Assembly: GCF_000504245.1 (NCBI RefSeq)
Contig: NZ_KI632509.1
Coordinates: forward strand, 2,523,751-2,587,750
Direction of reading: 5' to 3'
Length of the DNA stretch: 64,000 nt
DNA from: Haloechinothrix halophila YIM 93223
GTDB lineage: Bacteria > Actinomycetota > Actinomycetes > Mycobacteriales > Pseudonocardiaceae
Under the pieces are notes generated by a model. That model had not been told where the DNA came from. It searched no databases and saw only the letters and a list, made by a program, of their open reading frames with translations. Below are positions 38,421 to 46,342 of this stretch, piece after piece. Made by a program: the position numbers and the translations under genes. Positions within the stretch are counted from its first letter, which is position 1. Each line of letters opens with the position of its first letter.

Positions 38421-39626
38421 ATGACGATGGACGAGAATCTCGACACGGAGCAGGGGAACGAGCCGCAGACGGGCGCTGAGCGCAATGCGGAGCACGATGG
38501 AGCCACCGAGGACGCGGGTGAACGCGAAGACGGCGTTGACAGCGGCGATGAGAGCGCGATGAGCGAGGACATGACCGACGAGCCGATCGTGCGGTGCGCG
38601 CTGGACGGCTGTGACAACCCGTTGCCGCCGCGCCCGGTGGACCAGCACGGCCGGCGCAAGGGCGGACGGCCGTCGTCGTACTGCTGCAAGTCCCACGCTG
38701 ATGCGGCGTCACGCGCGCGTCGGGTGGCTCAGGCAGCGGCGGTCATCGACCCGTTGTCGGATCTGCGGCAGGCGAGCGAGTCGCTCAGTGCGGTGACAAC
38801 GCCGGTGGTGGAGGCGATCACGGCGCTGCGGGAGCGGTTCTCGGCTGCTGAGGAGGGTGCGATCGCGCAGGTGCGTAGGGCCGAGGAGGAGGCTGGGACG
38901 GCGCGCAACGAGGCAGAGGACGCTGTCGCGCGGGCCGAGCAGAGCGAACGCGCGCGGAATGCGGCACTGGTTCAGGCGCGGGAGGACAAGCAGGCGCGCG
39001 AGAAAGCCGAAAAGGCGGCGGCGACAGCGACTGCGGAGGCCGAAGCGGTCACGAAGCAGGCGTGGGAGAAGGTCGCCGAGCACGAACGGGCCGCGGGCGC
39101 GGCAGACGCGGCTAGGGCCGTGGCGGAGAACGCGCGGGACGAACTCGCCGCGACCCTGCGGTCGGCACGCGCGGAACTGGACGCACTGCGCGAGGAGCGG
39201 GACGCGCTCCGGCGGGAACGCGATGAGGCGCGCACCGAGCTGGGGGAGCAGCGGGCCGAAGTGGCGCTGTTGTCGGAGCGGTTGTCATCGGCACGCGCGC
39301 AGCAAGCCGCTGCGGAGAATGCGGCCGAGCACGCCAGGAAGGAGGTCGCGCGCACCCAGGATCAGGCGGCTGAACTGGTCGAGGAGGCGCGACGGCAGCG
39401 AGCGGAACGCGACGACGCTCTGAACCGGTTGGCAGAGGAGCACGCCGCTCGCCGCGTCGCCGAACAGACAGCCGAGGCGGCGCAGGCCACGGTGGAATCA
39501 CTGCGCACGGCACTAGCCGAGGCCAACACCAGGGTGGACACGCTGCTGGCTGCACGAGAAGCGAAGCAGAAGTCGTCGGTGGCACCGGATCAGGCCGAAA
39601 GCGGTGATGCGGACGCTAAGCGGTGA
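38421..39626 (+). CDS. Zn-finger and long coiled-coil protein beside integrase
   Basis: 401 aa. An acidic N-terminus (1-55) leads to a compact metal-binding-like motif (Cys59, Cys64, Cys88, Cys89, His92 in CALDGCDNPLPP and SSYCCKSHADAASRARR). The rest (about 105-385) is Ala/Glu/Arg-rich heptads predicted to form one long coiled coil. The arrangement recalls KfrA-like plasmid proteins and recombinase-linked accessory proteins, though I know no characterised homologue. Likely DNA-binding and divergent from the integrase. Confidence 0.7.
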   Translation: MTMDENLDTEQGNEPQTGAERNAEHDGATEDAGEREDGVDSGDESAMSEDMTDEPIVRCALDGCDNPLPPRPVDQHGRRKGGRPSSYCCKSHADAASRARRVAQAAAVIDPLSDLRQASESLSAVTTPVVEAITALRERFSAAEEGAIAQVRRAEEEAGTARNEAEDAVARAEQSERARNAALVQAREDKQAREKAEKAAATATAEAEAVTKQAWEKVAEHERAAGAADAARAVAENARDELAATLRSARAELDALREERDALRRERDEARTELGEQRAEVALLSERLSSARAQQAAAENAAEHARKEVARTQDQAAELVEEARRQRAERDDALNRLAEEHAARRVAEQTAEAAQATVESLRTALAEANTRVDTLLAAREAKQKSSVAPDQAESGDADAKR

Positions 39627-39629
39627 TTG

Positions 39630-40225
39630 TCAGCGTCCTCCGCACAATGTGGCAATGGCGTGGTCGATCCATGCTGTCAGGAACGCGTCCTCGCTAACGT
39701 CGCCGGGCACCTTGCCGATCAGAGCGTGCAGGATCCGGTAGTAGGTCAGCGAGGCAAGCAGCACTGCCGCAGTCGCATCCGGGTCGGTAACGGTCATTCT
39801 GCCTGCGGCGACACCGTCACGGATCCATTCCGCCGTGGTCTCGTAGAGCCCGCTGCTGACGCCGTGCCACATCTGTTCCAGCAGATCGGGGAAGGGCTCG
39901 AGTTCGCGGAAGATGATTCGTAGGTGGTCGCGGTTGGTGTCCAGTGCGGTTCAGATCAGCGGAGCCACCAGTTCCAACGTCTCACGTGGGTCGTCGGGCA
40001 ATGTGCCGGCGTCACGACGGCCATCGGCGATGGACTCCAGGTGCTGACGAACGATCTCGGACAGCAGCGCGTGTTTGGACGGGAAGTGCTTGTACAGCGC
40101 GCCGGAACCAGCGGTCAAACCGCAGGCCACCTGGATGTCGGCGACCGAGGTCGCCGCGAAACCCTTGGTCGAGAACAGTGTGGTCGCCGCGACGGTGATC
40201 TCACCGAGGTCGCGTTCCGGCCGAA
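39630..40225 (-). pseudogene. TetR-family regulator, broken by in-frame TGA and 5' loss
   Basis: Read on the minus strand, RPERDLGEITVAATTLFSTKGF, the HTH stretch TSVADIQVACGLTAGSGALYKHF and ELVAPLI are followed at 39951-39953 by TGA, after which the same frame continues TALDTNRDHLRIIFRELEPF and MWHGVSSGLYETTAEW to a normal end at 39630. A Trp TGG to TGA change would explain it. The start codon and first residues are missing: the homology stops at about 40225, where an unrelated gene fragment on the other strand begins. Confidence 0.8.
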
Positions 40226-40235
40226 GTTGCCGGGG

Positions 40236-40535
40236 GTGGCGATGCCGTCGCCGAAGTGGACGCAGCAGATCCGGCTGACCGCTGGCAAACGCATCGACAT
40301 CACCAACGCGCCGCTGCCTCGAAACAGGCTCGCCAACCGGATGATGACCTTTACTGGCACCTTCGAGGTCGAACCGGTGGAGGAAGGAACCCGGGTGGTT
40401 CGGACGGTCCGGATGGACTTCACACCGTGGGCGCGTCCGCTCGCTGAACGGATTCTGAGAGGCAAGCTGCAACCGGCGGTGGAGGATGAGATCCGACTCG
40501 CGAAGGCATATTTGGAGACTCGGTGTGACCGTTGA
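40236..40535 (+). pseudogene. SRPBCC/polyketide-cyclase family fragment
   Basis: About 98 codons (VAMPSPKWTQQIRLTAGKRI, TFEVEPVEEGTRVVRT, ARPLAERILRGKLQPAVEDE) match the C-terminal two-thirds of SRPBCC proteins of about 145-150 aa. The N-terminal third is missing and it abuts the truncated TetR gene head to head. A deletion removing the shared divergent promoter region and both 5' ends would give this structure. An ATG at 40242 exists but has no ribosome site. Confidence 0.65.
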
Positions 40536-40651
40536 CGTGCGGTGGCCGATACCATCCGCTTCACGCCGTGCGGCCCGCGCTATCAGTACAGTTTGGGTCA
40601 ATAGCGGTGTGGCGTGGCGACGCATGCCCAATTCAGGTGGGGAGAACTGAC

Positions 40652-40948
40652 GTGCGCCGAGAGCAAGTTCATCGGTTGGTGCGGGTCGTACTCGGTGCTT
40701 CCTTCTTTACCTTCGTCATGTACTTCTCGCTGTTCGCAGCCAGTGGAGCTACTTGGACTGTTGACGGACAAGCAGGGCTCGAACAGTTGCGGCGTAGCCT
40801 CGGAACGCTCAGCGTTTCCGTCGTCATGGGGCTGATCGCGCTGGCGGGAACTCGCTTGATCATGGGGTGGCGGGTGCTGTCGCCATGGCTGTTGCTGGCG
40901 CTGCCCATTCCGGCTGCCTATGCGGTCGCAGCCCTCGGCTACTGGTAA
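40652..40948 (+). CDS. Small membrane protein, 98 aa
   Basis: GTG at 40652 preceded by GGGGAG. Three hydrophobic segments (about 11-28, 50-66 and 76-95). No family recognised. It lies in the accessory island between the SRPBCC fragment and a large inverted repeat. Confidence 0.6.
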   Translation: MRREQVHRLVRVVLGASFFTFVMYFSLFAASGATWTVDGQAGLEQLRRSLGTLSVSVVMGLIALAGTRLIMGWRVLSPWLLLALPIPAAYAVAALGYW

Positions 40949-41320
40949 TCGCCTGCGCAGGTGGGATCGACGCTCATGTCAGGGACACTCGGGTCAATTC
41001 GGATTGGTGAGACAAATTCTTGACTGCGGTTGATGGTTCAAGCCTGCGAGATTGGCTAGGTCGGGAGGTTGCATCACCGGACACCAGTGCGTGCAGCGAG
41101 CGATGACGGCGCATTGTTGATCAACCACCCGCGCGGTGTTGCGCGAGAATGTCGGCGTTATCCGGTTCGGCGAACAACACCGCGCGGTAGGTTGATCAAC
41201 AATGCGCCAGTCACGCGGTGACCTGGTTAGAACGGCGCTGCTGCCCGAGCGTGTGACCGGCTCGGACAGCTTATCGCTGTTAGGATGACGAAGCGGTATC
41301 TATCGCTGCCAGGAGGAACT
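40949..41320. other. 372-bp intergenic region in the accessory island
   Basis: No gene found. It contains the 34-bp inverted repeat (41108-41208) and, at its end, AGGAGG (41311-41316), the ribosome site of the decayed DUF433 gene. Confidence 0.6.
41108..41208. repeat. 34-bp inverted repeat
   Basis: Arms 41108-41141 and 41175-41208 are complementary at 32 of 34 positions; each includes GTTGATCAAC and CGCGCGGTGTTG. The loop is 33 nt. There is no coding sequence between the arms. It could be a large terminator, a small non-autonomous element, or a recombination site of the nearby integrase. Confidence 0.8.
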
Positions 41321-41553
41321 GTGGTTCGCGATCGCATCACCACGCAGCCGGGGGTTATGGGGGTCAGCCCTGCATCCGTGGCATGCGATTTCCCGTGAAG
41401 ACCATCGTTCACATGGTTGCCCAGGGCATGTCGACCGAGCAGATCCTGGCCGAGCATCCCGACCTCGAAGCGGAAGACGTTCGGCAGGCACTTGAGTTCG
41501 CTGCCGCGTCCCTTGATGCGGACAGCTACCTTCCGTTGCGCCATTCGGCATGA
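41321..41553 (+). pseudogene. DUF433 antitoxin gene with a frameshift
   Basis: From the GTG at 41321 the frame reads VRDRITTQPGVMG, then leaves the family. One base missing from the G-run at 41359-41363 explains it: restoring one G gives MGGQPCIRGMRFPVKTIVHM, and the downstream frame continues AQGMSTEQILAEHPDLE and DVRQALEFAAASLDADSYL to the stop at 41551. AGGAGG precedes the start. The stop overlaps the ATG of the next remnant (ATGA), as in DUF433/DUF5615 toxin-antitoxin pairs. A sequencing error in the G-run cannot be excluded. Confidence 0.75.
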
Positions 41554-41750
41554 AGGTCCTGCTCGAACGCGAATCGGAAAGCCTCGGGGCCATCACTTGT
41601 TCTGCTCCGAAACCTGCCAGAGGTAACGGCGGCGCAGGTCAGTGCTCTCATTCTGGGAACCTCGATCAGTTCGAGGCGGCACTCGTCAAGGGAGCGGTGG
41701 TGTCGATCGTGGACGACCGAATCCGTGTTCGCCGACTGCCGTTTCAGTGA
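41550..41750 (+). pseudogene. DUF5615 PIN-like toxin remnant
   Basis: Starts MKVLL like DUF5615 proteins, but the middle of the usual ~115-aa fold is absent and the frame shifts: PSLVLLRNLPEVTAAQVSAL is in one frame and GNLDQFEAALVKGAVVSIVD with IRVRRLPFQ in another, joined at about 41660 by a one-base loss in a GGG run. An internal deletion plus frameshifts make it non-functional. It follows the DUF433 remnant with ATGA overlap. Confidence 0.7.
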
Positions 41751-41762
41751 TCGCCCGCGGCT

Positions 41763-43433
41763 TCAGGCCGCGCCCGTGGCAGCTCTGCCGCGCAGGACGT
41801 CGACGCGATCCACGCCCGGTCTGCCAAGCACCCAGCTGGTGCCGCCGATCGACTTCGCGCGCTGCTTGAGCCGTGCCAGCTCCCGCGATACCTCCTGATA
41901 GGACGTCACCGTGCCGGGGGCGCAGGTCAGCCCGGCGAGCGTGACGCTGACCGTCATGTTCTCCACCGTCCACGGTGTGTCGAGCAGCGCGGGCGCGAGC
42001 GTGCCGATCTCGTCCATGTCGGCCGCGATGAGAAAGTCGTCCCCGCCAACGTGGCTGACCGTCATCTTGGGCAACTGTGCCGCGAGGTCGGTCAGTGTCT
42101 CGCCGAGCGAGCGGATCAGCTCGTCCCCGGCCGCATAGCCCACCTGCGCGTTGACCTGCTTGAACTCGTCGATGTCCAGCGACGCCGCGATGAACGGCTC
42201 CCCGGCGATGATGCGTCGTTCGACATCCTTGGCGATGGTGGCGCTACTGGGCAGACCGGTGATCGGGTGCAGCGAGGCGGCTTCCTCCACTGTGGCCTCC
42301 GCGACGCCACGCACCACCTCGGCGACCCGCACTATGCCGAGGCACACGCCATCTCTGCCGATGACGACGATGTCATCGTGCATCCGGTTCGCCTCGGCGG
42401 CGGCGACGACGTCGAGCAGGTCGAGCGCACCCGCGCCCGCTGGCACGGTGTGCGGGGTGTCGGCGAATGTCGCCGCGGGCTTGGTCGCGTGCAGCGCGTG
42501 GCCGTAGCGGCCGGACAGTGCCAGCAAGAACCGGCTCTTGTCGACCGTCCATTCCGGACGTCCATGGTGGTCGAGTCCGACTAGTGCGTGTGGCTGGTCG
42601 TCGGCCGCGAGGGCGTTGCGGGCGTCGTCGCAGGTCGCGTCGGCGGGCAGCGTCACGGCGGGGCGCACGAAGTCCGCCACGGTGGGAATCCCGAACGACG
42701 ACAGCGCGGCGTTCTCCTGCCGCGTCGCACAGAGCACCGTGCGTGCGGTGAGCGATCCGGCGTCGGCGTCCAGCAGCGGCCCTTGCAGGATGCGCAGCCC
42801 GGCGTCGCGGGCAGCGGCGAACTCGTCCTCGGTGCGCACACCGGTCGCGACCAGCCGCGCTCCGGTGTGCGAGCCGACGTGCAGCAGCGCGCGCACCAGC
42901 GCGGCGGATGTCGTCCCGCCAGGCAACGCACGCACGACCGAACGGTCCAGCTTGAGGATGTCGACCGGCGCGGCGCTGAGCAGCCCGAGCGGTAGGTCGC
43001 CGGCGCCGAGGCCGTCGAAGGCGACCTGGAAGCCCAGCTCGCGCAGCCACGAGACAGCTGTGATCAGCCGGTTCGGGTCTGCTTGGGTGAACGGCGGGCC
43101 AAGCTCGATGACGACCTGGCTGGTGCGGCGGCCCGCTCGTTCCAGCGCGTCGAGCAACGGACGCAGCGAAATCTGGTCGGCGGCGATGGCGGTCGCGAGC
43201 AGGTTGACGTGCAGCGGTAGCAGCGTGGGTGTCGCCGCCTCCTGCTCGACCGCGGTTGCCGCGAGCGCGATGTCGGTCTCGACGAGACGTCCCTGTTCCC
43301 GGGCGTGGCGCAGGATCTCCTGCGGCGTCGGCCCCGACGTCCCCGCGAGCGCTTCGACTGCGACGGCGTCGCCGGTGTGCAGGCTGTAGAGCGGCTGAAA
43401 CGCGAACCGCACGGAGTCGGAGAAGCCAGCCAC
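41763..43433 (-). CDS. EAL-CBS-GGDEF protein (reversed domain order)
   Basis: 556 aa, no membrane segment. The EAL domain is N-terminal (E27-A-L; N77; E110; K161 in DILKLDRSVV), but the paired metal Asp motif reads FDGLGAG (D140-G141) and the later AEGVE motif is ATGVRT, so phosphodiesterase activity is probably lost. A CBS-like region (about 250-380) is followed by a C-terminal GGDEF domain with an acceptable GGDDF site (463-467). It may be a cyclase controlled by, or sensing, nucleotides through the other domains. The domain order is opposite to the usual GGDEF-EAL. Confidence 0.83.
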   Translation of the reverse strand: MAGFSDSVRFAFQPLYSLHTGDAVAVEALAGTSGPTPQEILRHAREQGRLVETDIALAATAVEQEAATPTLLPLHVNLLATAIAADQISLRPLLDALERAGRRTSQVVIELGPPFTQADPNRLITAVSWLRELGFQVAFDGLGAGDLPLGLLSAAPVDILKLDRSVVRALPGGTTSAALVRALLHVGSHTGARLVATGVRTEDEFAAARDAGLRILQGPLLDADAGSLTARTVLCATRQENAALSSFGIPTVADFVRPAVTLPADATCDDARNALAADDQPHALVGLDHHGRPEWTVDKSRFLLALSGRYGHALHATKPAATFADTPHTVPAGAGALDLLDVVAAAEANRMHDDIVVIGRDGVCLGIVRVAEVVRGVAEATVEEAASLHPITGLPSSATIAKDVERRIIAGEPFIAASLDIDEFKQVNAQVGYAAGDELIRSLGETLTDLAAQLPKMTVSHVGGDDFLIAADMDEIGTLAPALLDTPWTVENMTVSVTLAGLTCAPGTVTSYQEVSRELARLKQRAKSIGGTSWVLGRPGVDRVDVLRGRAATGAA

Positions 43434-43577
43434 GGCGCCGATGTTGCCGCAGGACGCCGTGACCCGACAGTGATGTCAGCGGATGTTCACGGCGCACGCC
43501 CTGGTGTTCACCTCGGCGACACCGGCTTGTCGCCTGACGCGGCCGGTTACGCACCGCACGCCGTTTGGTGGGCCGAT

Positions 43578-43583
43578 TACGGT
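43578..43583 (+). promoter_or_regulatory. Probable -10 element, leaderless dgt
   Basis: TACGGT, six bases, then GTG at 43590. This decides the dgt start. Confidence 0.5.
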
Positions 43584-43589
43584 AGATGT

Positions 43590-45170
43590 GTGAATGAGCG
43601 TGATGATCACAGAGCAAGTCAGCCAACGACGGCCGACGTCGACCGGTCGACGCGCCGGGACGGAACCGCGACCCCGCCGATCGGCGTGGCCAGCGCGTTC
43701 CGCACCGACAGGGACCGGATCGCGGTGTCGCCGTTCTTCGCCCGGCTGGGCGGGGTCACTCAGGTGGTGAGCGGCACCGACGCCGGGGTGTTGCATAACC
43801 GGCTGACCCACAGCCTCAAGGTCGCGCAAGTCGCCCGCGCCGTGGCGGAGCGGATCAACGCATCGGCCGAGTACGGCGCGCTCGCCGAGAAGCTCGGCGG
43901 CTGTGACCCGGAGGTCGCCGAGGCGGCCGCGCTCGGTCACGACTTGGGCCACCCGCCGTTCGGCCACCTGGGTGAGCAGGTGCTGGACCACATCGCCCGC
44001 ACCCGGTTCGGCCTCGCCGACGGCTTCGAAGGCAACGCGCAGAGCTTCCGCATCCTCACCACTACCGACGTGCGCGGCCCTTCCGGCGTCGGGCTCGACC
44101 TGACCGCCGCCGTGCGCGCGGCGGTGCTCAAGTACCCGTGGGCGCGCTCGCGCTACCCGCAGCCGCACCCGTCGACGATGGATGTTCCGCCACGTGGCGC
44201 CGCCGAGTCGTCCGAGGCTCCTGGCTGGGGGTCGAGCAAGTTCTCCGCCTACGTCACCGAACTGGACGACCTCGACCAGGCGCGGGCGCCGTTCGCCGAC
44301 GCGATCGAGTCTTGGCAGCAGACCATCGAGGCGTCGGTGATGGACACCGCGGACGACATCGCCTACGCCATCCACGACCTGCAGGACTTCCACCGCATCG
44401 GCGTGCTGCAGCACGCGTCGGTGTCCCCGGAGCTTGGCGTGTGGCTGACCGCGTCACGCGAGCTGGCGCATCTCGACGACGCCACGCTGGCGGCACACTC
44501 CCGGCGTCCCGGGTACTCGCTGGAGCAGCTGCGGCGGCGGATGCACGCCAAGGACGCCGCGATGGTCGACGACGACGCCTTCCGCGCCGCGGTCACCACG
44601 GTGCGCACCGAGTTGGTTGACGGACTGCTCGCGCAGGTTTTCGATGGCTCGGTCGAGTCGGAGCAGGCGCTGGCGGATTTCTCGGCGCGCTGGACGTCCC
44701 GGCTGGTCGACGGCATCGCCATGACGGACTCGCCGTCCACCCGCTCCGGCCATGTGACGCTGCGCCCGCAGCAGTGGCACGAGGTGCAGGTGCTCAAGTT
44801 CGTGCACCGCCGGTTCGTGTTGCTGCGGCCCGATCTGGCGTTGCACCAGCGTGGCCAGGCGTCGCTGATCACGAATCTGGTCGGCGAACTGGACGCCTGG
44901 CTCAGCGACGCGCGGGAGTCGTCGCGCATCCCGCGCAGGCTGCACGACTTGGTCGAGCTGGCGCACACGGAGTATGCCGGGCTCGCCAAGGACCGCCCCG
45001 AGCTGCTACTCGCGCCGGACGGCTCGGCTGCCCCGGACGTGGCATCGCTGGCCAAGGGCCGGGCGATCGTTGACTTCGTCGCGTCGCTGACCGACAAGCA
45101 GGGCGCGACGTTGCTGGACGCGCTCGCGGGCCGGGTCAGCGCCCCCTGGTCGGACTCGTTCGTCCTGTGA
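43590..45170 (+). CDS. dgt: Deoxyguanosinetriphosphate triphosphohydrolase
   Basis: 526 aa HD-domain dNTPase. NRLTHSLKVAQVARAVAERI and AAALGHDLGHPPFGHLGE provide the metal His/Asp residues; ASVMDTADDIAYAIHDLQDF carries the last conserved Asp. The GTG at 43590 lies six bases after TACGGT (43578-43583), so the gene is probably leaderless; a longer frame upstream overlaps the EAL gene and is not used. The next gene overlaps by four bases. Confidence 0.9.
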   Translation: MNERDDHRASQPTTADVDRSTRRDGTATPPIGVASAFRTDRDRIAVSPFFARLGGVTQVVSGTDAGVLHNRLTHSLKVAQVARAVAERINASAEYGALAEKLGGCDPEVAEAAALGHDLGHPPFGHLGEQVLDHIARTRFGLADGFEGNAQSFRILTTTDVRGPSGVGLDLTAAVRAAVLKYPWARSRYPQPHPSTMDVPPRGAAESSEAPGWGSSKFSAYVTELDDLDQARAPFADAIESWQQTIEASVMDTADDIAYAIHDLQDFHRIGVLQHASVSPELGVWLTASRELAHLDDATLAAHSRRPGYSLEQLRRRMHAKDAAMVDDDAFRAAVTTVRTELVDGLLAQVFDGSVESEQALADFSARWTSRLVDGIAMTDSPSTRSGHVTLRPQQWHEVQVLKFVHRRFVLLRPDLALHQRGQASLITNLVGELDAWLSDARESSRIPRRLHDLVELAHTEYAGLAKDRPELLLAPDGSAAPDVASLAKGRAIVDFVASLTDKQGATLLDALAGRVSAPWSDSFVL

Positions 45171-45832
45171 AGGTCCGGGAGGTCGCGGGCGGCGGACGTG
45201 CCGTCGAGGTGCCGCCGGAACGGCTGGCGCGGTGGTTCGGCGGGTTCGAGAAGCGCAACGGCCCCGCCGAGCGCACCGTGCTCAGCCCGGAGGAAGTGGT
45301 GGTGACAGCCGCCAACGGCACCACGGCCACGGTGGCGGTGCCGTTCCCGCCGCTGGACGCCGAGGGTGAGCGGTCCGGCCTCGATGTCGACGCACTGGTT
45401 CAGCACGCGATGGCCGAGCGCCGGATCGGGCTGGTGCTGGTCCGGCTCGGCGCGCACAGCATCGGCATCGCCGAGGGGGAGCGGGTGGTCACCTCCCGCA
45501 CGGATCGGCATCTGGTGCACGGCCGCACGTCGAAGGGCGGCTGGTCACAGCAACGGTTCGCCCGGCGCAGGGACAAACAAGCCACTGAGGCGCTGGCGAG
45601 GGTGGCTCGTGATGTCGCCGACGTGCTCGGCCCCCGCGTGGGCGAGCTGGACGCCGTTGTGTGCGGCGGCGATCGTGCCGCCATCGACGAGCTCCGCGAC
45701 GACCCGAAGCTGGCCAGGGTGTTCGCGCTGGCCAGGCCCGTGGTGCTCGACGTCGGCGAACCCCGCAAAACGGTGCTGGACGAGGCGGCACGCCGAGCGC
45801 GTGCCGTTGAGGTGGTGGTGCGGGATGGCTGA
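45167..45832 (+). CDS. Actinobacterial Vms1-like release factor (acVLRF1 family)
   Basis: 221 aa. The eRF1-like loop is KGGWSQQRFARRR (GG at 124-125, Gln128/129), the motif through which Vms1/ANKZF1-type proteins release nascent chains from tRNA on stalled 50S subunits. An N-terminal adaptor region and a C-terminal Rossmann-like part (VVCGGDRAAIDEL) complete the fold. GTG start overlaps the dgt stop by four bases. Role in ribosome quality control is from the family, not shown here. Confidence 0.85.
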   Translation: MKVREVAGGGRAVEVPPERLARWFGGFEKRNGPAERTVLSPEEVVVTAANGTTATVAVPFPPLDAEGERSGLDVDALVQHAMAERRIGLVLVRLGAHSIGIAEGERVVTSRTDRHLVHGRTSKGGWSQQRFARRRDKQATEALARVARDVADVLGPRVGELDAVVCGGDRAAIDELRDDPKLARVFALARPVVLDVGEPRKTVLDEAARRARAVEVVVRDG

Positions 45833-45859
45833 CCTGCACGGTTCAGCCCCGCGGCTTGT

Positions 45860-45909
45860 CGATCTTGAGGCGTTGTGGTCGCTATCACGACCACAACGCC
45901 TCAAGATCG
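45860..45909. terminator. Perfect 22-bp hairpin downstream of the release factor gene
   Basis: Arms 45860-45881 (CGATCTTGAGGCGTTGTGG...) and 45888-45909 pair perfectly around a 6-nt loop, 28 bases after the stop. No T-run. Sequence relatives lie at 45957-46004 and 23784-23831, so it is also a member of a repeat family. Confidence 0.75.
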
Positions 45910-45956
45910 CTTACTCCGACAGCCCCGGCGATGGTGTTCGGCCGCCGAGCGTGTGG

Positions 45957-46004
45957 ATCATCATGCGTCGTGGTGACACGGATCGCCAGAACGCCTCATG
46001 ATCG
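45957..46004. repeat. Degenerate copy of the GATCTTGAGGCG hairpin
   Basis: GATCATCATGCGTCGTGG at 45957 and the partner ending CGCCTCATGATC at 46004 pair with several mismatches. It is a decayed relative of the perfect hairpin 50 bases upstream. Confidence 0.55.
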
Positions 46005-46057
46005 TTTCTTGGCAGCGCAGAGCATCGACTAATTGGCGATGTTCTACATTTGCGTAG

Positions 46058-46063
46058 TACACT
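46058..46063 (+). promoter_or_regulatory. Probable -10 element of the Phd/VapC-type operon
   Basis: TACACT, six bases, ATG at 46070. The partly palindromic CTAC-ATTTGC-GTAG just upstream (46044-46057) is a candidate antitoxin operator. Confidence 0.5.
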
Positions 46064-46069
46064 CGGCCC

Positions 46070-46342
46070 ATGAGCGAGGTGGGCATCAGGGAGCTGAACC
46101 AGGACACGTCCGGCGTGCTGGCCAGGGTCAAGCGTGGTGACACGGTCGACGTGACGGAGCGGGGCACCGTCATCGCACGGTTGGTGCCCGCGCAGCCCGC
46201 GCCGATGGCGGACCTCATCGCGTCAGGGGCGCTGCAACCCGCGACGGCGACGGGTCCGATCCCTCGTCCGACTGGTCCCATCCGTACCGAGAGTCAGGCT
46301 GGCGAATTGCTTCGGGAGATGCGTGACGACGAGCGGTTCTGA
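46070..46342 (+). CDS. Type II antitoxin, Phd/YefM family
   Basis: 90 aa. MSEVGIRELNQDTSGVLARVKRGDTVDVTERGTVIARLVP is the DNA-binding half; the C-terminal part (RTESQAGELLREMRDDERF) would wrap the toxin. Leaderless promoter signal. The stop and the toxin ATG share one base (TGATG). Confidence 0.9.
   Translation: MSEVGIRELNQDTSGVLARVKRGDTVDVTERGTVIARLVPAQPAPMADLIASGALQPATATGPIPRPTGPIRTESQAGELLREMRDDERF

Noticed and set aside
37100-41800. att sites flanking the integrase island
   Set aside because: I saw no tRNA gene and no convincing direct repeat bracketing the region; the 34-bp inverted repeat has no partner outside.
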